From NCBI GenBank assembly GCA_029817715.1, contig JARUPY010000607.1, forward strand, positions 3,720,001 through 3,784,000: a stretch of 64,000 bases of DNA, given 5' to 3'. The position numbers and the translations under genes are program-made. Source of the DNA: Melastoma dodecandrum. Taxonomy: Eukaryota; Streptophyta; Magnoliopsida; Myrtales; Melastomataceae. Shown here piece by piece: positions 29,146 to 41,121 of this stretch; within the stretch, counting starts at the first letter, position 1, and every line of letters starts with the position of its first letter. The notes under the pieces are model-generated. The model saw only the letters and a list, made by a program, of their open reading frames with translations. It had not been told where the DNA came from and searched no databases.

Positions 29146-29210
29146 GGTGGTATTGTTGGAGCTGATTACTGGAAACAGGCCGATAGACAGAACGAACTCT
29201 GGAACAATGG

Positions 29211-30460
29211 CAGTTCCGTCAAAGACAGAGAACCAAAAACCGGGAACAAGATCTATCTTAATCACTGACAATCTTCATGGAGATCCAAAAAAGTTTTTAA
29301 CCTTTTGCGATTGCCGATCCTTCTTGGGTTTAAAAAAAGTTGTAAAATTTTTCTCGCTGTTCATCTTTTACTTCTGGTGGTTATGACTTTATGATATGGG
29401 GATATTAGTTTTAGCATTACTAATAAAATTATCTTAACTTATATGTTATTACCGGACCAAAACCTCCTCTTTTTTAGCTAGCAACTTATTTCGTCTAATA
29501 AGACATTAATTTTTTAGATTTTTAATTTTATAAATTTAAACTATTTCTAAGGTCGATTTATCAAACTATTCAACTATTATTAACAAAGAAAGGCTCCTCC
29601 CCCTTTGTTCCGCCTGTTCCTGGTGCCTTTTCTGTCTCTCCTGTAAATTAGCGGAACTGACGCAAGTTGACAGCTGCGGATGAGTTTGTCAAAAACAAAA
29701 CAGGGGGGGATAAGATCCGAAGCCTGTTCCCCCTCCCACTCCCTTCCATCTCACATCGACCAAGAGACAGAAAGAAAGAGAGGGAGGGGGTAGAGAGAGA
29801 GTCCCTTCACGAGTGCTTGGGGATCTCCATTTGTGTTGTATCTCGGGTTGCGTTATTTATTATATATATATATATGGTTGGGAGGGTAAATCTGTGTCGT
29901 GTACTGCTTGTTTTGGGGTTGATCTGTTTGCTGAGCTTGAGGGCTCTGCAGGGTTTCCTGTTTTTTGGTGGGAGAGCTGCCAAGTTTGGATTTTTCTTGG
30001 TTATTTGTTTGTGGGTTTTCTGAGATCTGCTTTTTGGGGAGTTGGGGAATGTCCTTGGTATATGCTCGGAAGTGAAATTGCTGGCGATTAGATGGCATTG
30101 TTGAAGCAGCCCCTCGTCTGTTTTTAAGGAGTTGGGTGTTTAGCTGGATGATTTTCTTGTGGATGTGATAGCTAAAAGGAGGGATTTGGTATCCAGTGGA
30201 TGTGTGATGTTCTGGGTATTGCAGGAATCGGGTAGTTGACTTCTGGGATTCCCACATTGAGGTCATTTCAGTCGTTCACTGTTTTGCTGGATCTCTTAAG
30301 GGTGTTCTGTCCTGCATTCAGTTTGATTCTGACTAGAACAGGCGGAAACAGCGGCATTCCCTTGAGAGGAGATAGCTGCTTTGTGTCTGGATTTTCTTGA
30401 GGAATAGTTTCTGAATAGAGGCCATGTTCTAGCTTTCGGATCTACCCTAAGTGATTTTTT
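29211..30460 (+). other. intergenic DNA and probable 5' leader of the IRX9H-like gene
   Basis: AT-rich DNA runs to about 29600. Then a pyrimidine/purine-biased stretch (GAGAGGGAGGGGG near 29780) and a (TA)n run at about 29860-29875 occur upstream of a T/G-rich leader. No coding frame with recognisable content. Promoter and transcribed leader of the next gene probably lie here. Confidence 0.45.
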
Positions 30461-32311
30461 ATGGCATCTATTAGAAGGACTTTATCCCTAGTTGCTCGAC
30501 CTGTATCATCAGTCAATGGAGAAGCATGTGGAGTTGCTTCTCCTTTGTCCCGGTCCTCCGCAACTCCAACTAATCAAGTCTCCTCTGGGGGAGCCATTTC
30601 CCCGCTGATGAGTTTATTGGATTCTCTGGCTCTGATGGTCGGTCTTTCTCCGCAGCGGTCGTCTAGGCCTTTTGAGCGGTCAAAGCCAAAAGGTCAGAAT
30701 TGGAGAAAGGCAATACTACATTTATTCATTTTCTTTACTCTCGGCATGTTCATCGGTGTTAGTCAATTTGCCTCGATGAGTGGACCAACAAGTTCAATTC
30801 AGAACCATGACGGTTTATCGGTTGAGATGATAGCTGCAGATATCAGCCATTATCAGTCGACTGATGCTAAATTGGCACCACATTCGGAGGAGCTTGAGCT
30901 AGGCAGGTTCACTGCACCAGTTTATACGGTAAACAGCCCTATCGTTGAACATGGAGAGAAGAACGGTGGTAAGCTTCTAATTGTTGCGACTCCGACACAG
31001 ACTGAGGCATTACAGGCATACTATCTCAATCGTCTAGCGAACACGTTGAAGCTAGTATCTCCCCCTTTATTGTGGATAGTCGTGGAGATGACTTCTCAGT
31101 CACCTGAAACAGCAAATATTCTGAGGAAGACGGGCTTAACATATCGTCATCTTGTCTGCAGCAAAAACCTCTCCGACATTGTTGACAGGAAAATTCACCA
31201 GAGAAATGTTGCTGTGGCCCATATTGAAACTCACCATCTTGATGGAATCCTTTATTTTGCTGATCAGAATGGCGTCTATTTGGTTAATATGTTTGAACAG
31301 ATGAGGCAAATAAGGTACGGATTTCATTACATGAATACCATTAAATGGTGAACTAGATTTTGCAAATGGCTTGGTGTTAAGAATGTTAACGGGTCATTGA
31401 CTCTAGAAATATATGTTATGGAATCAAGTTGTTTGTATCATTGATGATAAAAGTGTCAACCAATAGGATTTGTGTTGACATCTTTGGCAGATGTCGAAGT
31501 TGAGGGATTTTGTATACACCATCATTCTTCATATGTCATAATTGAATAACTTAATCCGTTTACATTTTTTCCAAAAAGAGACATGATTAATCAGTTGAGG
31601 GATTTCACTTTCATCTAAATTTCCGGGCTGTGTGGCTTGAAGGAAACTGCGCAACTAATGATGCGAGTTGCTTTTCTTGGACTCCAAATTGTTACCACTC
31701 AAGTAAAACAACTATTGTCTCATTTTTTTGTGCAGACGGTTTGGAACCTGGATGACAGCTGCAATATCGGCCGATAAAGGGAGTGTGTTGCTTGAGGGAG
31801 CCATCTGTAACGGGACCAATGTTATGGGATGGCATACATATGACAAGAGAAGAGGATCGAGAAGATTTTATGCCGATTTAGTTGGCATTGCCTTAAACAG
31901 CACCATGATCTGGGATCTAAAGAGATGGCATCGACCTACCCTTGAACCCATCAGGCAAATTGATGCATTGAAAGACGGAAAATCAGTTAGTCACTCAATA
32001 TATCTCTTCCGTTGCAGTCAATCCATCTATTAACGAGTTGCTAAATTGTTTGTTTCTTTTTTGTTTTTGGTAGAAATTGGTTTCTTTTTAATCTCAACCT
32101 AGTTTGGATCGTCTTACGATAACTTTGCACATGCACGCAGGCTAGCTCATTCATCGAGCAAATAATGGAAGACGAAAGCCAGATGGAATGCTCTACGGAA
32201 TACTGTTCCAGCATCACTGCCTGGCACTCGTATGCTGACATGTCGAGTTCTTCCTATCCAAGGGGTTGGACGATGAAGCAGAATCTTGACGTCATCGTCT
32301 CCCTTTCATAG
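30461..32311 (+). CDS. IRX9H: GT43 beta-1,4-xylosyltransferase, IRX9H-like, 3 exons, 424 aa
   Basis: Exons 30461-31314, 31736-31985 and 32141-32311 splice in phase to 1275 nt. MASIRRTLS at the start is the N-terminal signature of the IRX9-like (IRX9H) branch. A single membrane segment at residues about 84-103 (AILHLFIFFTLGMFIGVSQF) gives a type II Golgi protein. The GT43 domain follows from about 168: LLIVATPTQTEALQAYYLNRLA, SPPLLWIVVEM, HQRNVAVAHIETHHLDGILYFAD, RRFGTWMTAA, GWHTYD, ALNSTMIWD. Members work with IRX14 and IRX10 types to extend the xylan backbone. The usual acidic motif reads YFADQNGVY here, as in plant members that lack a full DxD, so a structural rather than catalytic role is possible. 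The end of the protein (ITAWH then a Ser-rich tail) is typical. Confidence 0.93.
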
Positions 32312-33062
32312 CAATGCTATTACTAAGTAACCAGGACGCAATCATCGGTCGACAGTGGACTATCTCCGCTGCTTTGCTACACCCCTCGTCCAGTTCACTT
32401 TGATAAAGCAGAACCGGTCATTACGGTGTCGCGGTGATATTCCAGTCTGATGGATCGAGCATGGTCAAAAAGACAGGAGCTTGTGATGTATTCATTACCA
32501 CATGATTAAGAAGGCATGTCCCTCGGCGAATCTAGACGCATTGTCGGTTCCGGGAGTTTAAATTATCGGAATAGGTTCGAGTGCAACCTTCAGCATCGAG
32601 GACATTTTTCATTCCTTGCAATCTGAGCTGGTTGGGTGGGATGATTTCATGTTTTTTTTTTCTTCCCGGAGCTGTTTTTCTGTTCCTTAGCTGGGCCTTG
32701 GGGCAGAAGAAGCATTCCATCATTTCTGCTGTGGTAACTGTACAGATATTTTTATGAGTAAAATCCCAGATGGTGTCCTCCAACTTCTTCCTTTCGTCAG
32801 TGCTGGGAATCATGGGAAAAAAAAATGATGATAACCATTGCCATCATCATAGCCCAGACTACTTACTACTCATGTGATGTTTATACCAAACAGAGTCATC
32901 CGATGAGCAACTTTTCTAGCTGCTTTTCATTTCATCCTGTCACCAGATCATAACGGTTGTATAGAAGATTGAATTTAGTATCATTGCCTGGAATTTGTTC
33001 TGGGCTTTTGTCAAAGAAAGCATGATATTATATGGACATCGTCAGTTTCCTTTGGCTGAAGA
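32312..33062 (+). other. 3' region of the IRX9H-like gene, no gene seen
   Basis: Mixed-composition DNA with no conserved coding frame. It probably holds the 3' UTR. A reverse open frame at 32532-32813 has no recognisable content and is likely chance. Confidence 0.5.
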
Positions 33063-33144
33063 GTCGATATGTCCGAGTGGTTAAGGAGACAGACTCGAAA
33101 TCTGTTGGGCTCTGCCTGCGCAGGTTCGAATCCTGCTGTCGACG
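33063..33144 (+). tRNA. tRNA-Ser (anticodon CGA)
   Basis: An 82-nt tRNA with a long variable arm. The acceptor GTCGATA pairs with TGTCGAC (one wobble pair), with discriminator G. The D arm region is GTCCGAGTGGTTAAGGAG, and the anticodon stem-loop is CAGA-CTCGAAA-TCTG with anticodon CGA. The variable arm is TTGGGCTCTGCCTGC and the T arm is GCAGGTTCGAATCCTGC. The internal A and B boxes are intact and a T run (about 33158-33163) follows as a Pol III terminator. It looks functional. Confidence 0.96.
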
Positions 33145-34244
33145 CCTTTCCCTTACTTTTTTAATAAACTAACTATTATAATCAAGCTTATGCCATTCCA
33201 AAAATGCTTCCCTCAAATTCTGGGAAAGAGACAAAGAAACCTTCCTTTTTAGTTAAAATAAGAGATCGCTCGGGCAACGGAATTTATGCTCATATGGTTG
33301 TTTGGGAAGGTGATTAACTAATGTTTTTTGTTGGGTGGTAATCTTAATCATGAAGACAAAAACTCATAATCAAGGTCCTAGTTTACACTAGACTATGCCT
33401 CTCTGCCAATCCCAAATTGTATTTGAAGTTCTGCGGCAGGATTAGTAGGAAACACAGAGAACTCGAATTCGTAATCTCTGTTTTAGCGAATCAGCCAGCC
33501 GAAGCTGCAAGGGGTGGCTGACTTCTGAGTAGTAGTCTGTCTGAACGAATGCCTTTGAAGGTATTGCCTGTTCATCAAAATTTGCTCCTAAGGTGGGTCC
33601 AGGGGGCAGAGCGGGTTGATCGGAGAGGGTCGGGCCCTCCCACCACGGCCGGCCGAATGATGAGTCTCGCCGTTCTAGGGGGGTCAGAACCACTTAAAAA
33701 CAAAGCATCTCCCCATTAAACATAGCACACCCTTGGGGAGGGAGGTGGGTTGTTTGTAGCTTCTTTTTTAATGGTGGTTTTCCTTGGTGGGTCGTCAGCT
33801 TTGCTCCTTTCTAGCACTTTGAAAAGGAATTGGAATCAAATCATTGGGGAGACACTGAAATCACTCCTCCCCCTGGGGACTACTAATTTAACGAAAGAAA
33901 AGTTGAACCGAAGCAAGTTAGCCTTGCTTCTTTCTGTACTCTCTTGTCTTGTGTCTGTCTCATGCAATTAGCATGAGCATTCTTCTGTTACATGTAGCAA
34001 TTTTTATCTCACATGTTTTCTGCATTTTTTGAGTAACAACAACAAAAGCAGCAGTATCTTTGACCAGGACAAAGGGAGAAAAGAGACAAGAACATGAACG
34101 AAAGTTGGAAAAAAAAAGGAGTACCTTCCCATAGAAATGGCTTTTTGACTAAAGTTTCACCTGCTATATAAATCCCCAACCTTGATCATCTCAAAGTCTC
34201 CAGTCACTGCTATCAACTGGGTTGCTGGGGAATTCACGTTTTCA
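33145..34244 (+). other. intergenic DNA and promoter of the VAN3-binding-protein-like gene
   Basis: No gene is visible. The sequence is of ordinary composition, with pyrimidine tracts near 33870 and an A run near 34112-34118. The last 200 bp include CTATATAAATCC at about 34162-34173, a possible TATA box about 75 bp upstream of the start codon. Confidence 0.5.
34162..34173 (+). promoter_or_regulatory. TATA box candidate of the VAN3-binding-protein-like gene
   Basis: CTATATAAATCC lies about 75 bp upstream of the ATG at 34245. Its sequence and spacing fit a core promoter with a short 5' UTR. No transcript evidence is available. Confidence 0.5.
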
Positions 34245-36218
34245 ATGGAAGTCCACAGTAAGCTCAGAGCTCTTTGCCTCTCAGGAAGGGAACGCACCTC
34301 TTGCAAAATTGTGTTTCGTGTACTAATTGGGTCAACATATCTGTTTTCCAGCTGCGAACCCGAGCATGCTGCACCCAAACAAGCTCGAGAACATAGACGA
34401 GAACGGTCCCCATCCCTGTAACGGCGATGGTTTGATGCCGTTCATCGACACCCTGTGTGTCCCTCCCGACACCCCTACTGAGACCATGGAGTTCCTCGCC
34501 AGGTCTTGGAGCTTGTCTGCGGTGGAGCTCTCCAAGGCACTTGTTACTAATAATGTGACTTCTACCGCTATGACTCACTTTTCTAACGTGGGCGGCGGAG
34601 GCAATGTTAGGCCAGGAACGGTCACGATATCGAGCATGGGATCTCCGGGAGAATCTGTGAGTCGATTGCCAGGGTAGCGTCTGAATTGGTTTTCGCATCA
34701 CTTATGCCGAAACGGCGTGTTTCTCTGCGTTGTAGCTTGCCAAGCAGCAAAATCTGGCCGGCGGTGTTGATTCTGACTCACCAAGGGACAGTGGTGAAGT
34801 CAAGGTCGTTTCATTATGTTCATAGTTACTGCGTGATAGCGAATTTTTCTCATGAAATGAATTAATGGATTGCCATGCGGTTGCACATGTTTGTGTAGGA
34901 ACTGTTTCTGCTTCATCAATCACTCAACAAAGAGTTCCTCTGCAACCAACAGATGCTTCGTAACGGGGCCGTAGTTAATCTCCTCTTCTTTGTTACCGTG
35001 AATCATATCGTGGCCAACACCAAATTCTCGGAGTGATTTTTTATCGGCTTTAGCGACAGGTTCCCAAGAGCATGGCAAGGGGAAAAACAATGGGGAGATG
35101 GCTGAAGGATCAGAAGGAGAGGAAGAAGCAGGAAGCCAGGGCCCACAATGCCCAGCTCCACGCAGCCGTCTCTCTAGCCGGTGTCGCGGCGGCCGTAGCT
35201 GCAGTCGCTGCATCCACCGCGACAATGAATGACCAGTCAGCAGTCAATCACAAGAAACACTCTAAGGCATCCACTGCCATAGCATCCGCGGCTGCCCTGG
35301 TGGCGTCCCACTGCATCGACCTTGCAGAGGAGATGGGTGCTGACCATGGCCAGATCTCTGCCACAGTGAGCTCGGCTATTAAGGCCAGGAACAACGGTGA
35401 TATCATGGCCTTAACAGCTGGTGCAGCCACAGGTACGGCACCGACCTCAAACCTTTACCCTACTGTCACAAACATATAGTGATACCGTTTCTGGTTGAAT
35501 TTGAGCGTCGCAGCTCTCAGGGCTGCGGCAACCCTTCGTGCTAGGCTGCAGAGGAGCTATGGATGCTCGACAATAGGCACTGGTGACGAAAAGGGCGAGG
35601 GGGATAAAGAAGCCTACGTCTCTAGTGCGTTAGACTTCGTGTCAAAGGGAGGCGAGCTCCTAAAACGTACGAGAAAAGGTAGATTCGTTGGACAGTGTCG
35701 AAAGAATGCTCATTTTCTCTCGGCATGCCCGGTCCATAAAGCATGTTCGAATTTTGTAGGAGACCTTCACTGGAAACGAGTATCCTTTTACTTGAACTCC
35801 GACTTTGAGGTAAAAGCATCGGACTTCTTTCCGTAGGTTATACGAAAAAGATGTGATCTAATAGCATGTCATCTATCAGGTGGTTGCTAAGATGAAGAGC
35901 AAGCATGTTGCGGGAACTTTCACGAAGAAGAAGAAATGTATGAACTTTTAAGTTCCGTCTTGGCCTTGATCTGGTGTACTGTATGTCCTACTGAATTTAG
36001 CTCTTTTTGTTTGGACAACAGGTATAGTTTCCGGAGTGTGTAGCGACATCACAGCATGGCCAGGAAGGCAGAAGGATGAGCACGGGGAACAGAAGGAATA
36101 CTTCGGCTTGTTGACGGCAGATAGGGTGGTCGAATTTGAGTGCCGGAGCAAAGGCGAGAAAAAGATGTGGGTTGAAGGAATCCAGCAGATCTTGGATTAT
36201 TGCTCCAACATGGCTTAG
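34245..36218 (+). CDS. VAN3-binding protein-like (auxin canalisation + PH domain), 9 exons, 433 aa
   Basis: Exons 34245-34257, 34352-34656, 34736-34804, 34899-34970, 35060-35432, 35514-35678, 35760-35809, 35880-35937 and 36022-36218 sum in phase to 1302 nt. The first coding exon is only 13 nt (MEVH plus one base), with a clean donor GTAAGC. An alternative start is ATG 34366. The N-terminal auxin-canalisation domain (PF05703) includes TPTETMEFLARSWSLSAVELSKAL, MGRWLKDQKERKKQE, HAAVSLAGVAAAVAA and ALVASHCIDLAEEMGA. The PH_2 domain is about 320-430 (TFTKKKK, EYFGLLTADRVVEFEC, KMWVEGIQQIL). Family members bind the ARF-GAP VAN3/SFC and help localise PIN auxin carriers in leaf veins. Its 3' end faces an ATL gene, with 15 bp between the stops. 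Confidence 0.92.
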
Positions 36219-36233
36219 TTTTGGTGCTCATTC

Positions 36234-37448
36234 TCACGTGTCGAATTTCGGCTGGAAAGCTTCGTTGGTTATGTCGATTTGGGTTTTGCGGGATGAAATG
36301 AATAACCATCTATACACACTAAGCGGCAATTCTTTCCACGTTGAAGTTCCGTCGACCGGCAAGCCTGTTAATCGTTCTGTGAACAATTGGCAACCACAAC
36401 CTTCCTGTCCTTGTCTCTCCCGTACTCTCACCAACCTGAACGGATGGCGATTCGGGATATCCATGTCCAGATCTATTAGCGAACCTCGAAAGGCCAGTGA
36501 TCTCAGATACTGACCTCCTGCCCTCCTGACATTGCTCGGCCTCGCAGAGTTTCTGAATCCAATCCCCTCCTCTATATCCTCCATAATGTTGACCCTGTCC
36601 TTGCTCGCATCATCAACCCTGGTAAACAACTGGCTTGTTGAAGTGCTGAGCATCTCGGAGCTCAAGAGCAGCAAGTCCAACGAATTCAAGTCGCTCCACC
36701 GCTCTTTTATGACCAGACTCCGCACGACTTTCTTATGATTGAACCTATGTAACATATTTCGATTCCCATGAGCCCTGTCCCCTTGTTCGATCGGATGTTC
36801 GGCCTTCCTAATCCTGTCGAAGAACTTACTCCAATCCCCCCGGCTGAACCTTGGAGACCGTTGGAGATTCTCCTCCCTCTTGATGTAAATATCCACATCA
36901 GTCCCCCTCAACGAATTCGAGTCCCTTGATAGGAAACTCTGAATGAGTGAATCATTCGGCACGGAGAGCTCCCTAGCCTCGTACTTGTATCTGCAGAGTG
37001 GACAGGTGGGGTGGTTCTCGAGCCAACGGTCGATGCACGTTGTGTGGAACGCGTGGTTGCACTTGGGCAACAACCTTAGCAACTCCAAGTCTTGGAACAT
37101 CGACATACACACAGCGCACTCGAGTCCCTGCTTCAACCCCTTGAGCAAGGAGAACTTAAAGATAGGGAGGGAATCAATCACGGCCCTGTCGAAGCCAGAG
37201 CAAGGTGGCCCCGAACCATTCAATGCGAAGTACCGGACTCTGCCCAGGGGGTCGTCAGGGATCCTGTGACAGTACTTCAAGTAGATCAGGACTAGGAATA
37301 CCACGGCGAAGGTGAGGCAGAGAACGGCTCCGATAACGGCCGAACTGGGGCCTCTGGTCAGGAACCCAACATCAGAAGCTGCGGAGACTCCGATGAAATG
37401 CCCCAACAGGGAAAAGATCGCGATCCGACCGACGAACTCCTTCTTCAT
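36234..37448 (-). CDS. RING-H2 E3 ubiquitin ligase, ATL family (ATL42/43-like), single exon, 404 aa
   Basis: ATG at 37448 (complement), stop at 36234-36236. Residues 1-23 form a signal peptide (FVGRIAIFSLLGHFIG). A transmembrane segment spans about 37-57 (VIGAVLCLTFAVVFLVLIYL). The GLD box is about 84-97 (SGFDRAVIDSLPIF). The RING-H2 domain spans C111 to C152 with C111, C114, C130, H132, H135, C138, C149 and C152 in the ATL spacing, plus the conserved Trp142. The remaining 250 residues are unstructured, with a basic C-terminal part. ATL proteins are membrane E3 ligases in defence and nutrient signalling. The frame is open upstream to 37496, but the upstream codon is TTG, so the start at 37448 is preferred. 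The single exon is typical. Confidence 0.93.
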   Translation of the reverse strand: MKKEFVGRIAIFSLLGHFIGVSAASDVGFLTRGPSSAVIGAVLCLTFAVVFLVLIYLKYCHRIPDDPLGRVRYFALNGSGPPCSGFDRAVIDSLPIFKFSLLKGLKQGLECAVCMSMFQDLELLRLLPKCNHAFHTTCIDRWLENHPTCPLCRYKYEARELSVPNDSLIQSFLSRDSNSLRGTDVDIYIKREENLQRSPRFSRGDWSKFFDRIRKAEHPIEQGDRAHGNRNMLHRFNHKKVVRSLVIKERWSDLNSLDLLLLSSEMLSTSTSQLFTRVDDASKDRVNIMEDIEEGIGFRNSARPSNVRRAGGQYLRSLAFRGSLIDLDMDIPNRHPFRLVRVRERQGQEGCGCQLFTERLTGLPVDGTSTWKELPLSVYRWLFISSRKTQIDITNEAFQPKFDT

Positions 37449-38690
37449 GGGAATAAAAGCGTATTGTTGGATTGTAGATTCGGTTTTTGGATGCAAACGA
37501 GAGGGAGAAGGAGGGGAATGACACGGCCGCTTGAATATTCAAATGCATTTCTAAGGTGGAGCCGAACCAAACAGAACTCGGACAGTAATGTTTTGGGGAC
37601 ATCGCGAAGTCGACTTCTCGTTGATATCGTCGGTCCCAATTAGGTCGCAATGACAACTGTCACAAAGAGTTGCAGGTTGTCTTCATTCCTCGTGTTGTAA
37701 TCAGCAATAGCAAGTAACATGCAGGAACACCCCCGAAAAGATGGTGAGGTAATCACAATTTCTCTCCGGTGATCACGATGTCCCGTCCGACCGAGTCTCA
37801 CGCAAGTACTGCCAATGTATCTCTTCTCGCTTCCTTGTTAAATTCTCCTTCCCCGAATACCACTTTCACGGCTGGATTTAAATTCGCTACAGACGGCTGT
37901 TGATCGCCAAAAACCCAACAAAGGAAATGGCAACAACAACAATGACGTCCCTGTCATGACATTAATCAGTCTGCCATGCTTGAAAGCAGATAAGACAACG
38001 CTACCAACAAGGAGGAAGAAGAAGAAGAAGAAGAACAGAGGCATCGTCCGATTTTTAGTTGCCAGAAAAGACAACCTGCGGGATAAATAAGTAGGGACAT
38101 GGCGTGGGATCTCTTTGCTTCCATATTTTTTTTGGATCTTCATCTCAGGGGAAGCGAGAAGGCATCTGTCAGTGTAAATGTTTGTTTGCATGGTTAAGGA
38201 ATCCAACTTAACTATGCGGAGCTTGTGGCAGTTTCAATCGGGCCAAGCCCAACTACAAACAAATGCGAGAATTGCTCCGCGAGCCTAGTCGGGGTACGTC
38301 CCTTGCCTCCCTACCGCGGGCTTCTCTTGGCTATTCCGCGTTCATTAAATACATAGGATTCGTTTCGACACCGACCTGGCGGTTGAGTTCAAATGGTTCT
38401 GCGCGTGGTTTTCTTCGAGTGAGTCTCAGGGTTGAGTCTCGGGTACAGCGAGAACCTCATAGTTTGGAATGGAAGGGTACTGCTTAAACGGGTCGACACG
38501 GCAGCCCCTGACCCACTATATGTAAGATCAATTGAGTTATTGGGCCTACAGTGAGGCCCAAATGGAAGGACGATGAGAGGCAGGAAGGCCCAATTTTGGT
38601 GGCATCGTTTAATCATGATTAACACTTATATAATACATTAAATTTAATACATTTGCTTGCCTGAAGAGGAGAAAGAGGAATTAAATCACA
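37449..38690 (-). other. promoter region of the ATL gene and intergenic DNA
   Basis: No gene is visible. A GAAGAAGAA run lies at about 38010-38035, and GGCCCA-type motifs cluster at about 38240-38600 (for example GGGCCTACAGTGAGGCCCAAATGG and GGCCCAATTTTGG). Such site II-like motifs are found in plant promoters, but no adjacent start is evident on either strand. Confidence 0.4.
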
Positions 38691-41100
38691 TGGGGAATTT
38701 GGGAATCATCCCCCCCCCCCCAAAAAAAAATTCCTTATTTTAAAAAAGAAAACAAAATAAAGAAATGTTTTTAGGAAAGCATATGGGGACAAAATGTGAT
38801 TATTTGATATTTAAAGTGATTCGGACCCACCTTTTGATTTTTCCCCCGGAGAAACAAGTAATAGGATTGATTGTCAAAGGAGGAGGCGTGTCGTCTCCAA
38901 GCAAACTCCCTGCCAAAAATTTCTGGCCTCGTGTTCTTCCCATTTATATCTCCCGGAATATAATATCCACTAACTACTTCACATTGCTATTACATTACCA
39001 AATGAATTATGATGTTCTTGTATATAAACCAGTAAATGCCATCACTCATCCAATAAAAAGTTGTATAAAGATTTCATTAAATTCATTACATCACAATCAC
39101 ACGATAAAAATATTTGTTTTATTCCAGAAAATCTAGGGTCATAGGTCCCAGAAAGAAAATGATCTCGAGGACTACCTGAGATCCGGCATATGGGGATACC
39201 AGGGCATCGCCTCATTTCACCTATCACAGTCCATTCTCTCGCTCGGACTCCCTCGTTCGCTTAGAACGTAGTAGGGTTCAACATTTACTCTATTATGATT
39301 ATATTTCGTTGTTCGTTGGACGTTAAATATCATTCAGACTCCATCATTCGTAAAAAAAAATAATGAGTTCCAACTCATTCAAACGGAAGACAGTTGAGCT
39401 ACGACGACGAAGATGCGGATGCAACTCAAAATAACACTCCGATTTTTTAAGGAGTATTATTAGGCATTTTCTTGCGCCTTTGTTCTTGTATTTTCTCAAA
39501 ATTGAACTATGCGATCATGCATGTGACTTTTGCGGATATTTCATTTGATTAAAGCTTTTTATACAACAATCTCGTCTAAATTAAATTTCGAATTTGTGTT
39601 CGTTTTTTAAATATTTTCAACGTATACGCCGCTCAATAAACTTATTAAATACTGATGTATCACTAAAAAAAAAAAAAACAATACTGGTGTATCAGCACCA
39701 CCTCAACCCACTTGCAAAAAGATAATTAGTTCAGCCTCTTCTTCGACAAGAGACAAATCAAATCAATCAGGTAGCCGACGACCCCCAAAAACCCAAAAAA
39801 TGCATCATTGTTTTGTACTACTACTACTACTACTAATAATAATAATAATGACAGAAAATGTTTTTATTGGAATCTGGCGGTGCATTTATGCGTTAACTGC
39901 TGAAATAATTTTCTTGAATAAATATTTTTTTTTCCAAGAAGTGGGTTCTTATATTTATGGCTATAAGTTGCCGGATGGGTTTATTACTTGAATAAAATAA
40001 TGAAGACACTCACGGAGACGTAAATTCACTAGTCCTGTGGAGGGAGGAAGTTCCTCCATGCCTTTTTTTTTCTTTATATTATATTTTGCAATATCTTATT
40101 ATGTCCGGTGCTGTAGCACGTAATCTATTACCTCACACACTATGATATGTAATAATATTATTATAATGAGACCTCCTTGTTATTATAGAATTGTCAATTG
40201 GGGTTGGGGGGGGGGGACGTGGTTGCCCCAACAACCGGTCTCTGCTTGCACACGAATATTGGGTCGGATATTTTCTTGTATACCCGTGGTTGCCAAAGCC
40301 AAAACAATGTATAGTAAATAGGCGAGGGGGCTTCTAGAGAATACTTAGCTAGGATATTTCATTATAGGATGACCAAGACACCGCCTGTATGAAATAAATG
40401 AAAAATAAGTGGATACGAGAGTGGGAAGGGTACCAAGGATACATATGTTCGAATTTCAACAGTAGTGTCTTAAGGTATTTGTCAAACTCTAACTTTACTG
40501 AGTTTGAGTAGGACAAAGCTTTTATACCGTTAGACCGACGATTATATAATAAATATAATAGAGCTTTAAAATATCCTAAATTTAGTAATTTTATTTTTGA
40601 ATCCTTGAAAAAAAACATAATTAGAAACTCGAATTTATTGAAAAAAAATCAGGATACAACTTTTCTTTTTAAAAAAAATATCAAAACCGGATAATAGATG
40701 ATATGAATATTTACCGAATATAGTTCGCGAGTCATAACTTTAATGACAAGATTATAAAACGAAAGGAGTATTCAATGCATGTGGTTGATATATATATGTC
40801 TTAATATAATAAATGTAGGATGTAGAAGTTTGGTATTTTCATATCTCCGGAGCTAAAAAGCATTAAGTCGGTGGATAAGGAAAAAAAAAAAAGAAGCAAC
40901 AGAGAGAGCCAGGTGAAAGCTACACAACATCATATCATAGGCGACCCACTCTCTAGGGGGGGGGGATTATAGGTCCGTTAGTATTTTATTGCATTTATTA
41001 ATTTTTTTTCCAATGAAGAAATCCCATGGAATGGACGACCTTGTGTACATCATTACCTTACTATTTATCGATCTTTGGGGTTTTTTTGCGTGGCTTTATG

Positions 41101-41121
41101 CAACGACGACGACGACGACGA
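41101..41121 (+). repeat. (ACG)n microsatellite upstream of the ERF gene
   Basis: About seven units of CGA/ACG (cgacgacgacgacgacg), roughly 480 bp upstream of the ERF start codon, outside any gene. Confidence 0.8.

Larger units (their letters stand above)
24066..29210 (+). pseudogene. PERK-like receptor kinase pseudogene (kinase domain fragment split by two transposons)
   Basis: Four exons with intact GT-AG signals remain: 24066-24152 ([22 protein letters not shown]), 28260-28330 (HPKIIRRDSKAANILLD), 28402-28478 (VADFGLARF, MGTFG) and 28537 onward (YLAPEYASAGKLNEKSDV). The last is interrupted at 28609 and resumes at 29146 as VVLLELITGNRPIDRT. These match kinase subdomains VIa-IX of proline-rich extensin-like receptor kinases. 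A copia element fills the intron between exons one and two, and a hAT element lies inside exon four. The catalytic HRDxK is changed to RRDSK. N-lobe exons, the transmembrane region and the last kinase subdomains are absent, and similarity ends about 29210. It is non-functional. Confidence 0.9.
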
